From the NCBI GenBank assembly GCA_049999725.1, contig JBNGIS010003722.1:1-21577 (forward strand): DNA of 21,577 nucleotides, in the 5' to 3' direction. The translations under genes were made by a program, and so were the position numbers. Of the stretch, positions 1-10,640 are shown one piece after another. Each line of letters begins with the position of its first letter. Within the stretch, counting starts at the first letter, position 1. Source of the DNA: Haplomitrium mnioides (taxonomy: Eukaryota > Marchantiophyta > Haplomitriopsida > Calobryales). The notes under the pieces are model-generated. The model worked only from the letters and a program-made list of their open reading frames with translations, ran no database searches and had not been told where the DNA came from.

Positions 1-715
1 CTGATTCTTGAAACATTTGAAATGTGTCAAAGCCTTCACGATTACAAGTCTTAGCAAGGTGCTACAATTATTGTATAATCCTAAACCTCACGTAATTCTG
101 TTGGAAACTTGGGATTTCAAAATGTTTCTGCAATGTCTCTCTCATTCAAAGGATACATAATATTACCTTTAATAAAAAAATTCAAGTTCTAGTTAATTGA
201 TTCCAAGGCAAAGATTTGGAGCAAATAGTTTTCAATAGATGAATTTTGGTTACCTCCGGATGGTATTTGTCAACTCAAGTGCCTACTTGAAGTGGACAAA
301 GAAATTTTTAGTTCAAGGTTGATTCCTCTCAAGGCATACTATAAAATCAAACAATCTCAAGAGGAAGAAAGTCTTAGAGAGGTTGATGCCGAGAAAATGG
401 TATTTGCAATAAGAGACAACCTAAGTGAGAGTCGCTACAAGTTCTTTACAAAATCTGATGTTTAATGATAGAATGACTTTTTTCTTACCCAACAATAGAT
501 TGTGGTCTATATCTTTGAAAAAAAAGACAAGGACTCGAAGCAGAATTTACCTTTCGACCTTTACAATCGACAAACACTTGTAATGATTCTCAAAATGTTC
601 GCCTAGGTTCTCAACTTGATGCTCAACAGATAGAAGAAGATACTCTAGTATAGCAAATACTTTCTACAAGCTAAGTAGTCTATGATTGAATACCTAGCCT
701 GCGAGAAGGGACTCT
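1..715. other. Left flank, no gene recognised
   Basis: AT-rich sequence with stop codons in all frames. A short coding-like run near 361-464 reads on the plus strand but stops at once and resembles nothing I know. It may be an older, more decayed part of the same gene relic that becomes readable at 716. No RNA gene, terminal repeat or clear promoter is visible. Confidence 0.5.
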
Positions 716-1106
716 TTGCACAACACCCGACACAGGCACAAATTTGGCAATCTACATGAGGTGAAAGCTAGAATGTTTATTTGTGTTGTTGCATCTCTAG
801 ATCCAAAGGGCAGACCATTTTGGGTTGCCAAAGTTCTCAAAGTTTTGTCATTTGATGAGGAAAAACCCCCAAACTCGAAACGAGTACGGGTTCAATTGTT
901 TGCTTGTGAGGACGAGGATGTATTTTCTGGACAATACTTCCTAGAAAGAATAGTACCAACAAAAGGGAAATGCAAACACAAGTTATATATTGATGTACTT
1001 GATGTGACACAAATCATGACTCTATCTTTTGATTTTCTTCTTATACAAAAAAACCAATTAAAGAGAACCACTCTAGCTACCATTAAATCAAATATATTTG
1101 AGTCTG
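716..1106 (+). pseudogene. Fragment of an unrecognised protein, cut by LTR element A
   Basis: An open frame begins near 716 and its natural-looking protein sequence ends where the gypsy LTR starts at 1107. The frame runs on to 1195, but those last codons are LTR sequence. The peptide contains GRPFWVAKVLKVL followed by a hydrophobic strand (VRVQLFA) and a GQYFLE segment. This pattern resembles the small beta-barrel reader type of domain (Tudor/BAH/chromo-like) found in some transposon-derived proteins, but I cannot assign a family. The part after it (DVLDVTQIMTLSFDFLL, then LKRTTLATIKSNI) looks like the C-terminal end of such a protein. The start codon is arbitrary, because homologous sequence could extend upstream through stops. 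It is probably a dead fragment into which element A inserted. Confidence 0.35.
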
Positions 1107-1491
1107 TGTGGGGTGGTTTCCAACTGAAGAGTTCAGAAATAAAGGCTATTCTGAGGATTTTTGAAGCGAACAGATCATGTCTAGAGTTAAAATAGAAGCA
1201 TTCCATGTGAAATTCCTTCATTTGATAGTTATGAAGATCTCATGGCAGAATTAGAACTCGGCTGGTAAAAATATGATTACGGCTATCAAATACTTGAGTC
1301 TGAAGTGGATTTTAGGAGTACATCCAAAAGCGGAAGCGGACTTAGGTTATAATGATTTCACACTGTGGTATTGGGTGACTACTCTTCCAAGAGCGGATTT
1401 GGAGGTGCGTCGTATTAAGTGATTATGATGTGAAGTGGTTAAATGGTTTCCTCTGAGTTAAAGAGTGTTCATTCCTGATTGTTGAGTCACC

Positions 1492-3707
1492 ATGCCACAG
1501 AGAGCTGTTCGAGAAACAAGAGCCAGAGGTGGAAGAGTCGTTACTAAATTATTTGAGTGAAAGAAATTATTGTTTGAATCAGAATCTTTGCCGGAAATTA
1601 TTCCAGAAGCGACGCCTCAGACTGAAGAGATGAAGGCTAAGGAAGCTAAAGGCGATGGATCGTTTGTACCCACTAGGCATGTGAAGAATCTGCACATATT
1701 GAAGATCTCTTACGATTCCCAGAAGGTGTTGAGAAGTAGGGGGATGTGGAACTTTGTAGGTCGGATATAGGATCACAATCTATGAAGTATGATAAGCCAA
1801 GGTCAATTTGATCAAGTCAACATGGTGTCAAGGGATTTAGTTTTCACTTTCAGGAGAGAGTTTGTGCAGTACTTGAAAGAAGCGGTGTTGAAGATTTACA
1901 AGCTTCCCGAAGAAGATGTCCCTGAAGTAAAACTGAAGCAGGATGGTCATTTGGTCTATCTTTCTCCTGAGCCTTCTCTGACCAATGATGGTTACAAAAT
2001 CCAAGAACTCATGGATCCTCTATTGCAAGAATTCATGCAAGTATTTGGAACCATTCTCTACAACCAAATCTTGGTTTACTTTTGACTAAGTTCGGGGAAA
2101 AGCCCTATAATTTGGTATGCACCTTTTATATTTTCCATCACATGGAGGCCAATGGGTTGTGCACTCCAAAAGAGATTGATTTATTAGCAAAAGATAAACA
2201 GACGCTGTCAGAAGATACTTTGTAGGAAGATGGCGTCCCTAATAAGCTAGGTCGTAAACCTTGGCAGATGCCTTCTATTGAGCCACTCCCTAGAAAACAG
2301 ATTGCTATAAGGTGTCTAAATCCTCTAAGTTATCCGAAGCCACAAAAAAGAGCTAGAACGGAGTTGAAGGAGATGTGGATTTCGAAGGTGCTTCCAATTC
2401 ATGCTAAAGCAAAGTCACTAAAAGAGGTGGCAGTCTACCCGTTGGCTTGTCGGAAGCCAAGAGAGACAAAAACGACTAATATGATTCAATTGAAGGAAGG
2501 AAGTGCGGATTGGGGAAAAACTCTAGAGGAGATAGATGCCCAAAGAATGGCCGCAGGAAAAGGAAATGAGGCATGCTCTAGTTTGGATCCAAAAAGGGAT
2601 TCTATTACAAGTTCAGCTGTGATGCCAGAAGTCTATGTAGTGGTGGATGATCTAATTGAATCCAACACTGTTCCTCCAGAAGTAAGGAAAGAAGGGCCAA
2701 TGGAGGATCCGCAACCAGTGGATGCACCAACGAGACTTGTTTTTTAGATCCCATACCTTGATCCTATGGGAGGAGAAGAAGAAGAGGCAAGTGAACAAGA
2801 AGAGGGTCTGAAATCTACTTTGGAAGGATTTTTCAATATTCCTCTAGTAACTCAGAAGAAGGGAAAAGAAATTGCCAAGGAGTTTGATACTGAGTCTGAT
2901 CAGGATGATTGGGAGAGTACCTACCATCAGCTGAAGACAAGAATAAAAGTGAAGGAGAATCGATTGGAAAACTTGATCCACGAGGAGCAAGAGACATCAA
3001 AGATTTTGCGAAGAACGTTGACCCATCTGTGGGGGGATCGAGCTCATGATGCAGATGAATTGGCCAAGGTTGCAGCCTTAATACAAAGATTGGCAGCAGT
3101 GAATACCTTGGTGCGACAGTGAGAAGAGAGCTTTGCAATTGAGAAAGAAAAGCTATTGAAGGTAACTTTGCAACTTCAAGAAGAGAAGATGAAGAGCCAG
3201 CAGCTGTTTGGAGAGAAAACATTGCTACAATCCAAAGTTTGTAGAATGATTGGCAAAGTGGAAAATCTAGAGGAAAAGAAGAGGTTGCATGAGACAAAAG
3301 AAAAAGAGTGGTTGAGATTGTACCAGGCTCTCTAGACATCAAAAGCAATTCAAGAGAAAAGAGCCAACACTTTACAATTGAAATTGGCTGAGTGGCAAAA
3401 GGAAACATTGGAGAGAGAGAAGAGAGATTTTTTGGAAGATTTACTTAAGCCCGCTTGTGATGCCTTGGATTTAAAGTAGATGTGGGACAAGGTGCAACAG
3501 GTTCAAAATCAAACACTGGATCGGATGGACACCAATATGCAGGGATTAGTGTTTGATTTAGAGGATGCAAATCAAGAGGTTGCTAATGTTAGAGAGCAGC
3601 TGGTAGTGCTCGAAGAAAAGTGCTATTCGGAAGTAGCTCGAGACTTTTTCCAAGTGAAATCTTTAGAAGAGGAGGATGTCAAGTTACCATGGCATAAGAT
3701 TATTTAA
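1492..3707 (+). pseudogene. LTR-embedded ORF of element A (globular N-terminus, coiled-coil C-terminus), broken
   Basis: The start ATG at 1492 (MPQRAV) aligns with the ATG of the better preserved copy in element B (14912, MPRRLW). The frame carries stops at 1768-1770, at about 1783 and at 2083-2085. A net frameshift and a deletion of about 31 codons relative to B (near 2050) follow, and the frame then resumes at 2268 and runs to 3707 with a few stops (2745, 3120, about 3333, 3477). Residues of the first half include KVLRSRGMWNFVGRI and DPLLQEFMQVF. The middle is acidic. The last third is a long charged coiled coil (LEREKRDFLEDLL, LDRMDTNMQGLVFDLEDANQ). The function is unknown. The N-terminal half has a vague likeness to the plant transposon-protein domains that accompany Athila-like elements, but I would not rely on it. 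The gene lies wholly inside the LTR, so an intact element would carry it twice. Confidence 0.7.
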
Positions 3708-5118
3708 GATTTACCCTGTTGTTTCAATTGTGTTGATTCGGAGTGCCGAATTTTGTATAAGTCTCCTCAAGACTCTAAATTGAAGGTTGGTCATTGCTTT
3801 ATTTTTAGTAAAGATTTGTTAAGGAAGAATGCAGAAGTGTTGCTTCGTAAGAGCGATTGTATTTTGTAATCTGAAACTGGAGTAAAGAAGAGAATTCACG
3901 AGTATGTAAGCAAGAAAGTATTCTCGTTCTGATTGTGTAAAAGAAACTTAAAGCGGTTGCCTTCTTAGCATTGCAAATTTGTGGCTTGTTGTCAAGCAAA
4001 AGAGGCTAGAATCGTCTCAAGCTCATCCGTAAATCGCACTTGAATCTGATGTACGTTTAAGAATTAGTGAGGTGACCTAGGAAGGGAGTCGATTGCGGTA
4101 GGGAAGTGTATCTCGAGTCAATCATAAGGCCTACTTGATCAATTGTGGAGTGTAAGAGCCTTGTTAAATATGCAAAAGGAATAGGAAATGAGTGATGAAA
4201 ATTAACCTTGCAGATCAACAGATTTGCAAGGTTGAGTTCGAGTCGACGGACCGGAAATAATTGCAATTTATCTGATCTTTGCTCAAGGTGTTTTGCTTAA
4301 TTTCGAAATCTACATTGTAACTATGTTGGAAGAGGGTTTAGTGAAGAGAAAGATTATAGGAGAGCGATTAACGTTGCTCCATTATCCTTGTGATTCACAA
4401 GAGAGAAAACATATTTCTCTAAGGCTGCACAAGAATAAATATAGCACACATCTGTTAGAGGTGAAGTTCAGAAGAGCAAACGCAGAGATAGGATCTTTGG
4501 GATCCAAAGTATCATAAGGACGCGTGTTGGTTGTAGGTTGATAGTGGAAGTTATCGCGAGAAGAAGTGTTTATGAGTCGGAAATTGGATTTGGATAAGTG
4601 TTAGGTTTGTTTCTGAAGAAGGCTCAAAAGTCCAAAGAATTCAGCAAAATGATGTTCAAACTTCCCTGTGGAAAACGGTGTGGACGGTTGAGATCCAAAG
4701 TAGATTTTGACATGTAGTGCTGAAAGTCAGAAGTGACGTGAGCTCTTTTGTCGTTTAGCATTGAAGTCAACATACAGAAGAAAGTACAGTTAAGGACGAA
4801 TAGTCCAACTTCTGGGTTGACGATGGCGTTGGACGGCGGCAAAAACAACTCCTAAGTGTTGCTTTGGAAATTGATTGATGGATTCAAAAGTGTCGCTTCG
4901 GAACAGACATATCTTACCTTGTTCTGTCCGTAGAAAGTTTTTGGAGTCAGATCTCATTAATCTCAAGACTAATTGTAATCTTGAGCTGGTCCGAGAAGTT
5001 GAAAGTGAAGGTTTTGCTGAGAAAGAGTATCTCGCTAGCATAAATCCACTGCCTCCTCGCATAACAGAACCCATGAAAGAGATAAATGGTGTATTTTTGG
5101 GAAATCCTTGTTACCACA
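3708..5118 (+). other. Noncoding 3' part of the element A LTR
   Basis: No gene is seen here. The stretch aligns with 17179-18606 of element B in several blocks, for example the shared segments around 4075-4140 and 17570-17640 (a core resembling GTAGGGAAGTGTATC) and the 'gatcaacagat / gatcgacggat' segment near 4205. Such noncoding conservation between diverged copies fits U3/R/U5 control sequence. Short open frames at 4293-4517 and 4875-5354 overlap it. The first has no matching frame in element B. Confidence 0.6.
4434..4445 (+). promoter_or_regulatory. Decayed LTR TATA box, element A
   Basis: AATAAATATAGC stands where element B has an intact TATATAAAA (17910). Both are followed by an ACACA-type segment and a related purine-rich stretch. 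This site would drive the genomic RNA, placing transcription start near 4470, U5 at about 650 bp, and the LTR ORF upstream in U3. The placement is inferred from TATA position only. Confidence 0.45.
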
Positions 5119-5126
5119 TAAATTTT

Positions 5127-5144
5127 TGGCGCCGTTGTCGGGGA
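5127..5144 (+). promoter_or_regulatory. Primer-binding site, tRNA-Asp type, element A
   Basis: TGGCGCCGTTGTCGGGGA matches the complement of the 3' end of plant tRNA-Asp (TGGCGCCGTTGCCGGGGA) at 17 of 18 positions. The single difference is C to T. It defines the LTR/internal boundary just upstream and is typical of Athila-like plant gypsy elements. Confidence 0.88.
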
Positions 5145-5346
5145 GGCGTATTGAGTATGCAATGGGATTACGTCCAAACCTCCGCGTTGAGTATTGGGTA
5201 CCAGTTCAAATTTGAAGAACTAAGGGCTTCCGAAGAGCAAGATCTGAGTAATTGGTCCCTATGGACAATTCAGAAGATTGTTGATAGAATTCAGAGAGGG
5301 AGAGGGGAGTTTGATCCAAGACAGCCAATGTTAGCTCCTTTGACAT
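5145..5346 (+). other. Leader between PBS and gag of element A, with a coding-like insertion
   Basis: Element B has about 91 bp between PBS and the gag ATG, whereas element A has about 202 bp. The extra sequence in A (roughly 5185-5335) is open in the frame that ends at the stop 5352-5354. It reads like protein (LRASEEQDLSNWSLW, then IQKIVDRIQRGRGEFD). It is either an acquired segment in A or a deletion in B. Its function is unknown. Confidence 0.45.
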
Positions 5347-6351
5347 ATGTCTAGATTATCCTGAGATTCTAGTACTCACCTTGTGTGTAAAGGAAGAGTG
5401 GAAGGACAATTGGCTAGAGAAGAAATGCAAAGAAGAAGGGAAATTCAGAGACTTGTGTGGGTTGAATCCTATAGAGCCTTACGGTTGAGTTTGCAAGCTG
5501 AAAGAGATCAGGGAACTTCTGTTCAAGAACAAGTCAGAGAGATTGAAGGAGGAGCATCTAAATCCGAAGAGGACGAGGAGGTCCGATCCGTTGCATTGGA
5601 GGAAGGAGATCACCCTTCGGGGGTATTTTCGTACCCGTTGTTTGCAACATGGATTTTTCCAGATCCATCCTCAGAATCAAAAGAGAGTACTCCACCTTGT
5701 TTTGCTGGGTGGAGGGGGAGGATCTCCCAACCATATTGCAATTCCTATTCCAATGGCTGCACCAATCAAGACACGATTGAAGTATTTTTATTTCACTGAG
5801 AAAAAAAGGGGGCAATGCCGTTGATCTCTTCGTAGATCGATTCCACTACGTATCCAATTCAAATGGAGAGGACTCCAATGTAGATCGACTGAGAATTCTC
5901 TTGGGATTTCTCACTCATTTGGCGCAAAAGTGGTACGCATCTTTGGATACGGGATCCAAGGCGACTTATCCTCTATTGCAGGCAACATTGTTGAAGCATT
6001 TTCAAGATACTAGATGTGAGTCTCGAGTGATGGCTGATCTCCTTTGGATTAAAAGAACAAAGAGAATGTCCTTAAGAAAATACACTCAAGAAGCAAAAAG
6101 ATTGGCGTCAAAATTAGATCCGCCACAAGGAGATATATTTCTGCTCGAAACTTATATCAAGCGACTAGCTCCTTCTATGCAGCAATACTGTCAACAGCAG
6201 AAGCAATAATGTATTGCAAAAACAAGTCCGATTCCACAAACCAGAATCATCCCAATCCAAATTTGAAAATGTCAAAGTTGATGAATGTCAACCCCCTCCT
6301 TCGGTCGTTAACCTCCGAAGACCGCTCTTTGGCAGGAAAAGGCTGACTTTA
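5347..6351 (+). pseudogene. gag of gypsy element A, degenerate and truncated by the copia insertion
   Basis: The start ATG at 5347 (MSRLS) aligns with MSRAPW at 18724 in element B. The fifth codon after it is TGA where B has TGG. The N-terminus is basic and rich in arginine (QLAREEMQRRREIQRLVW), followed by an acidic serine-rich linker. A further stop and indels occur near 5797-5835, in the segment matching KYFYFSGNKGGDAADLF of B. The retrotransposon gag core then reads openly from about 5844 to 6206: FLTHLAQKWYASLD, then LRKYTQEAKRLASKLDPP. A TAA at 6207 precedes about 140 bp of weak continuation up to the copia LTR at 6352. No CCHC zinc knuckle remains, because it and the protease would have followed and are missing on the far side of the copia. 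Confidence 0.8.
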
Positions 6352-6771
6352 TGTTGGAAATTGGCAGCTTCACAATTTGCTGCTAAGGAATTGCCTAATC
6401 TTGCTCTGGACTTCCTGCAACATACTTCCTTGGTGAAGTGTGTCCATGTAAGTGTTTTTGGTTTAGCTAGTTTAGGATTCTAGCTAGTTTAGAGGCACTT
6501 TAGGGAATGGTGATTTTAGGGATAGTGCCATGTGGAGGCACCTGGTGGTGACACGTGTAAGCACCAGGACTCTCCTGAGGGACCATTAATGATTCTTGTC
6601 CCTTGCAAAAGTTAGAACACAGAAAAGTCATAGGGGTGTAGGTGAAATTGAATGTGCAGCTCTTGTCCATACTCGTGGAAAAACCTGCTTCACCTGCACT
6701 GATTCAAGCGCCCATAGATTTTGAATAGGGGTGCCCATAGAAATCCAGCTTTTGGCTGGCATTGTTTTTTG

Positions 6772-6780
6772 TATATAAAT
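6772..6780 (+). promoter_or_regulatory. TATA box of the copia 5' LTR
   Basis: TATATAAAT lies 420 bp into the LTR after a T-rich run. Transcription would start near 6805. The homologous part of the 3' LTR is deleted, so only this LTR could have acted as a promoter. Confidence 0.6.
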
Positions 6781-6984
6781 CTGATGAAGAGGAGCTCCAA
6801 TGCATCCTCATTGCAAACCACATTTCCTTTAACCCGTTTTTGTGCATTTGAAGGGAGAATCGTGTGCAAAGGAGGTGAGTCGTTTTCTCACCAAAGGTGG
6901 CATCGCGAAGTAGAGGCGACCCCCTTTTTCTTGCAAATGAAGCCTCCCCCGAAGTGGCAAGGCTAAGATTCGTGAATAGGACAT

Positions 6985-7200
6985 AAATTGCAAGGAGGTG
7001 CAATTTCGTATGGAAGGAAGAGGTCGTGTTTGCATCTGAAGGAGGTCGCGTTTGCGTCTGGAGGAACCTGCGTTCGTGTCTGAAGGAGGTCGCAATCCTG
7101 CGTGGAAGGAGGTCGTGTTCATGTTTGGAAGGAGGTAGCGATTTTGCCTCAGAAGAGGTCTCATTTCGTGACTAAAGGTGGTTGCATTTTTGCTCTGCAA
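6985..7200 (+). repeat. Degenerate ~25-bp tandem repeat in copia LTR (R/U5)
   Basis: About eight imperfect units of the type GAAGGAGGTCGCGTTTGCGTCT follow each other (for example at about 7014, 7037, 7083, 7105 and 7129), separated by variable T-rich bits. The array lies downstream of the TATA box and hence in the transcribed leader. The period is irregular (about 22-28 bp). Confidence 0.6.
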
Positions 7201-7369
7201 GTCGACCTGCGTTTTTTTGTGTGAACATGCTGACGGGAGGCAGATTCGCAAATCTGATGTGATCGTGGAGTTGAAGTTTTCCTTCCTTTTCCCTTTTGTC
7301 ACAATACTCATATAAGTGGATTTTCGCTGCTATAGAATATCAAGTTGTTTTTGATATTCACAATAGGTT

Positions 7370-8245
7370 ATGGGCCCACTAACAATGGGAGATGCAAGTG
7401 TGGGTACCTCCAACATGTATTCCATTGAAAATTTTGAAGGTGCAGATTTCTTAGACTGGAAGGCAAAAATGCAATTAATCCTTGAGCTAAAAGGATTATG
7501 GAGGTATGTGAATGGTGACTTCCCTAAACCCAGTGGGAGGAATGCCACTAAGGAGGAAATTGCAATGTGGATCCAGGCAAATAGGCATGCTCAAATCCTA
7601 ATCTGCCTGAGCTTAGGTAAAAAGCAATTCACCCAAGTGAGGAACCTCACTACTTCATGTGAGGTTTGGAACAGCCTTAGGAAGGCTTATGAGCAAGGAG
7701 GGGCTTTTGCTGCCACATACTTGTGGAGGAAGCTCTTGAATTTAAGATTTGTAGAAGATAACAGCATGGGTGATCACACTACACAGGTCAAGAATCTGGT
7801 GGAGCAGTTGTTGCCAATTAGCCCAGGTCTCAAGGAGGAGATGTTTGTACAAATCTTCCTGGCAAGTTTACCTGAGTCATATGATGTGTTGTTGCACTCA
7901 TTGGAGAGCAACTTGGGGACCCTGACTTTGGATGAAGCAAATACCAAGCTCTTGGCTGAAGAAACCAGGAGGAAAGAGCGTGTGGGTGGACCTGAACAGA
8001 GTTCTGCCTTGTTTGCAAGAGGCAAGGAGGCTAAGAAGTTCCAAGGTGGGAAGTCCCAGAAAGGGGGTAACTCACCAAGTGGAAATTGTTTTTATTGTGG
8101 CAAGCCTGGCCACTATGCAAGAAACTGTCCCAAGAAAAGCAAGGATCAAGGGCAGACACTTACAAAGGGTGGCAAGAACAAGCAGGCAAAAGAACATGTC
8201 AATATTGCTATCAAGGAGTCAGATGATGTTATAGAATATGTCTAA
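7370..8245 (+). CDS. Copia Gag (capsid/nucleocapsid), intact frame of 291 aa
   Basis: This is the nucleic-acid-binding structural protein that builds the virus-like particle in the cytoplasm. The first ~210 residues carry the plant copia gag domain (FEGADFLDWKAKMQ near the N-terminus, ASLPESYDVLLHSLE near residue 170). A basic glycine/lysine-rich linker follows, then one zinc knuckle with ligands C240, C243, H248 and C253 (CFYCGKPGHYARNC) and a lysine-rich tail. The start at 7370 is the first ATG after the LTR and gives the usual GFEGxDFxxW context. It is the only uninterrupted retroelement gene in the window. The stop at 8243-8245 precedes a badly decayed protease/integrase region, so in life it was probably the N-terminal part of one gag-pol frame. 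Confidence 0.88.
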   Translation: MGPLTMGDASVGTSNMYSIENFEGADFLDWKAKMQLILELKGLWRYVNGDFPKPSGRNATKEEIAMWIQANRHAQILICLSLGKKQFTQVRNLTTSCEVWNSLRKAYEQGGAFAATYLWRKLLNLRFVEDNSMGDHTTQVKNLVEQLLPISPGLKEEMFVQIFLASLPESYDVLLHSLESNLGTLTLDEANTKLLAEETRRKERVGGPEQSSALFARGKEAKKFQGGKSQKGGNSPSGNCFYCGKPGHYARNCPKKSKDQGQTLTKGGKNKQAKEHVNIAIKESDDVIEYV

Positions 8246-10640
8246 GGTAGAAAGGTATGGGTCCTAGACTGGACTGTCAAGGATCCATGGAGTGTGTCAC
8301 TTATGGCATGAAAGGCTTGGACATTTGGAGGTCAAGGTTTGAACGCCTTAAGGTAGAAAAGCATGGTGTCTGGATTGGACTGTCCAGATAGTGGGAGTTG
8401 TGGACTAGTAGTTAATGTATCAAAGGAAGAAAGTTGTTGTTTCTTCATTGATTTTTAATATGAAAAATCATTTGTACTTGTGAAGTCCATGAGTGATTGC
8501 TTTTCTATGTTTCATGGTTTTGAGGGCTCAGAAGGAGCAAAGAAAATTATGGTGAAGATACTCCATATAGATGGGGAAGGGAGTATATGTCCAAGAGGTT
8601 GAAAGCTTTCTAAGAGAGTGTGGATCGATCTAAGAAAGCATAGGATCAAGCACAACTCACAGCAGGGGATTCTCCATCACAGAATGGTGTAGCAAGAAGG
8701 ATGTATAGGACGATCATGGAGAATGCAAGGAAGCATTTTCTGTGCAAGGTACATCCAGAGGATTTTCTGGGGTAAGGCTATGAACACACTAGTCTTGCTC
8801 AAGAATCGTTACACCAAGGATGTGAGCAATATGACACCAGAGGAAGCATGGTCAGGTAAGTAGCCTGATGTTTCACATCTCAGAATTTTTGGCTATATGC
8901 ATTAGTACCTCAAGAGCTGTGAGGGAATTCGCATTCAAAAACCATCAAGTGTGTGTATCTGAGATATTGAGAAGAATTGCAAGGGGTACAGGCTGTTCTA
9001 TTGTGAGACAAAGCAGATAATCAGGGGTCAGGAAGTAGTGTTTGGTGACTGTCAGAGGATCTGACAGGCAAGTCACTTGCAATTGGCAAAGGAGCAGGTT
9101 GGGATCTCCAAAAGAAAGGAGATAATGGTGAAGTACACAAGTGACGTGCCAGGCACCTCACATCTGGGATAGAATATGAAATTGGAGACAATGCTAGGAA
9201 TCATTCCAGTTGTGGGAGTACTAGTGGTATATGAGAGGACATTTGTGGAAGTAGAGAACGTTGTGCCAAGCGTTCTGGGAGGCTGAGCAAATAGCCACTG
9301 ACAATAGATCTGGCAGTGCCAGAAACATTGGGATCAATGTAACCGTGGGGATGATCCAGTAACACTAAGGAGGCGTTGTTCAGGGAGGATACCCAGGCAT
9401 TGGAGGTGGTTTTCTATGGAGTTGATTCACTCCATGAAACCAGACCTTAACTCCAAACCAAGTTGCCCAAGGGGAGGAAAGCTGGGGTGTAAGTAGGTAC
9501 TCAAGGTCAAGTACCAAGTTAATGGGTCTGTGGAAAAATACAAGGCAAGGCTGGTTGCCAAAGGATTTTCACAGATGACTGGGGTGGGGTACACAAGAAC
9601 CTTTGCACTAGTTGCAAAGTTTTTTTTCAATCAGGTGTCTGTTGGCTATTGTTGCAATGATGGACTGGAAAGCACCTCAAGTGGATGTCAAGATGGAATT
9701 CTTGAATGGAGATCTTGAGTGAGAGATCTATATGTAGCAGCCAAAAGAATTTGTTGTGAGAGGAAGGAATGCTTTGTATGCAGATAACAAGGCATTATAT
9801 ATGGCCTCAAGCAAGCATCTAGGGCATGGTACCAGTGGATTGACACACATCTGAAGAAGAAGAACTTTAGGAGGAGTGATAGAAGTCATTGTGTTCAGAC
9901 CTGGAGAGAGGGTGGAGCACACTGAGTTTTGTCAGCTATGTAGATGACATAGTGATGATCAACAGTGATCTGGAGCAGTTGAATCAGGTCAAGGACCTGG
10001 AGGTGACATTTGGAGATGATAGACCTACAAGAGATTCACTATCTTCTTGGGATGCATATTCAAAGGGATGGACATGAAAGGAAGATCACACTGAATCAAA
10101 AGGTTTGTATTAGGAAAATTTCCGAAAGGAGTGGAATGGGAGATTGAAGGCAATCTACACTCCATTAGCTCGTATGAGGTCAATCAAGGATGGGATTTGG
10201 AACAAAACGGAGGCTGAAGTGCAATAGGCAGTTTGAATTATGTTATGTAGTGCGAGCTGCCTCATGATTTGTGTCCAACCCAGGGATAACTCATTGGCTT
10301 GTAGTGAAAGGAATTTTCAAGTACCTTCAAGGCTCCAAGAATCATATGCTGGAGTATAGTGGATGTCTGGAATCCACTCTAATCAGCAACAGTTCACTGA
10401 TTGGATATAGTGACTATAACGCAGGAAGCAGGGATGATGGAAAGTCCACATCATGGTGTGCTTCACTAATGGGAGGATGCTTGGGTTTTCAGGCTGGATA
10501 AACCCACCACCATTGTGAAGACAATCAGGGTTACATATCGTTGGGGTAGAATCCAACCTATCACTTAAGGACCAAGGCACTAACAAGTAACAAGCATGGA
10601 GGCTTGCTGAGGGATGCTTGGTGTGCAAATTGTTCGATGA
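8246..10640 (+). pseudogene. Copia pol relic (protease trace, integrase, RT, RNase H)
   Basis: Short recognisable pieces occur in several frames. KVWVLD near 8255 resembles the protease active-site strand, but the D[ST]G triad is lost. An integrase segment (SPSQNGVA, RTIMENARK) lies at 8672-8740, then the NMTPEEAWSG and KPDVSHLRIFG region at 8830-8910. RT begins with VLKVKY and EKYKARLVAKGFSQ at 9507-9575, followed by the catalytic YVDD at 9937-9948. RNase H is marked by ITHWLVVKGIFKYLQG near 10290 and a SDYNAGSRDDGKST segment near 10408. The zinc-binding part of integrase and much of the RT palm are gone or unreadable, and the whole is shorter than the usual ~3.5 kb of copia pol. It encodes no functional protein. 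Confidence 0.85.

Larger units (their letters stand above)
1107..5118 (+). repeat. 5' LTR of gypsy element A (~4.0 kb), containing a long ORF
   Basis: The left end is set by alignment with the 3' copy: TGTGGGGTGGTT at 1107 and at 13948. The right end is inferred from the PBS. The last CA before it is at about 5117-5118, 8 nt from the PBS. The result is an unusually long LTR of about 4.0 kb, close to the roughly 4.09 kb of element B. Over the shared ~570 bp the two A copies agree at roughly 86-88% by eye. The LTR has a short U3 leader (1107-1491), a degenerate long ORF (1492-3707) and a noncoding 3' part (3708-5118) that holds the decayed promoter. Confidence 0.8.
6352..7362 (+). repeat. 5' LTR of the copia element (~1.0 kb)
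   Basis: Starts TGTTGGAAA at 6352 and probably ends ...ATTCACA at about 7362, just before the gag ATG at 7370. The sequence after it (TAGGTTATGGGCCC) sits where the PBS should be, but it does not match the usual initiator-Met PBS, and the gag start codon lies inside it. The LTR contains a CACGTG G-box-like hexamer (6552-6557), a TATA box at 6772 and a degenerate purine-rich tandem repeat (about 6985-7200). Confidence 0.85.

Noticed and set aside
892-1221. Minus-strand open frame across the left LTR border
   Set aside because: It crosses the insertion junction of element A, and the plus-strand frame reads more like protein.
2833-3408. Minus-strand open frame of 191 codons
   Set aside because: It lies opposite the coiled-coil part of the LTR ORF; purine-rich coding sequence leaves few stops on the other strand, and the peptide looks like no protein.
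6829-7311. Minus-strand open frame of 160 codons in the copia 5' LTR
   Set aside because: It is produced by the purine-rich tandem repeat read backwards and has no protein character.
7365-7378. Initiator-Met PBS for the copia element
   Set aside because: TAGGTTATGGGCCC lies in the right place but does not match TGGTATCAGAGC, so it is not called as a PBS.
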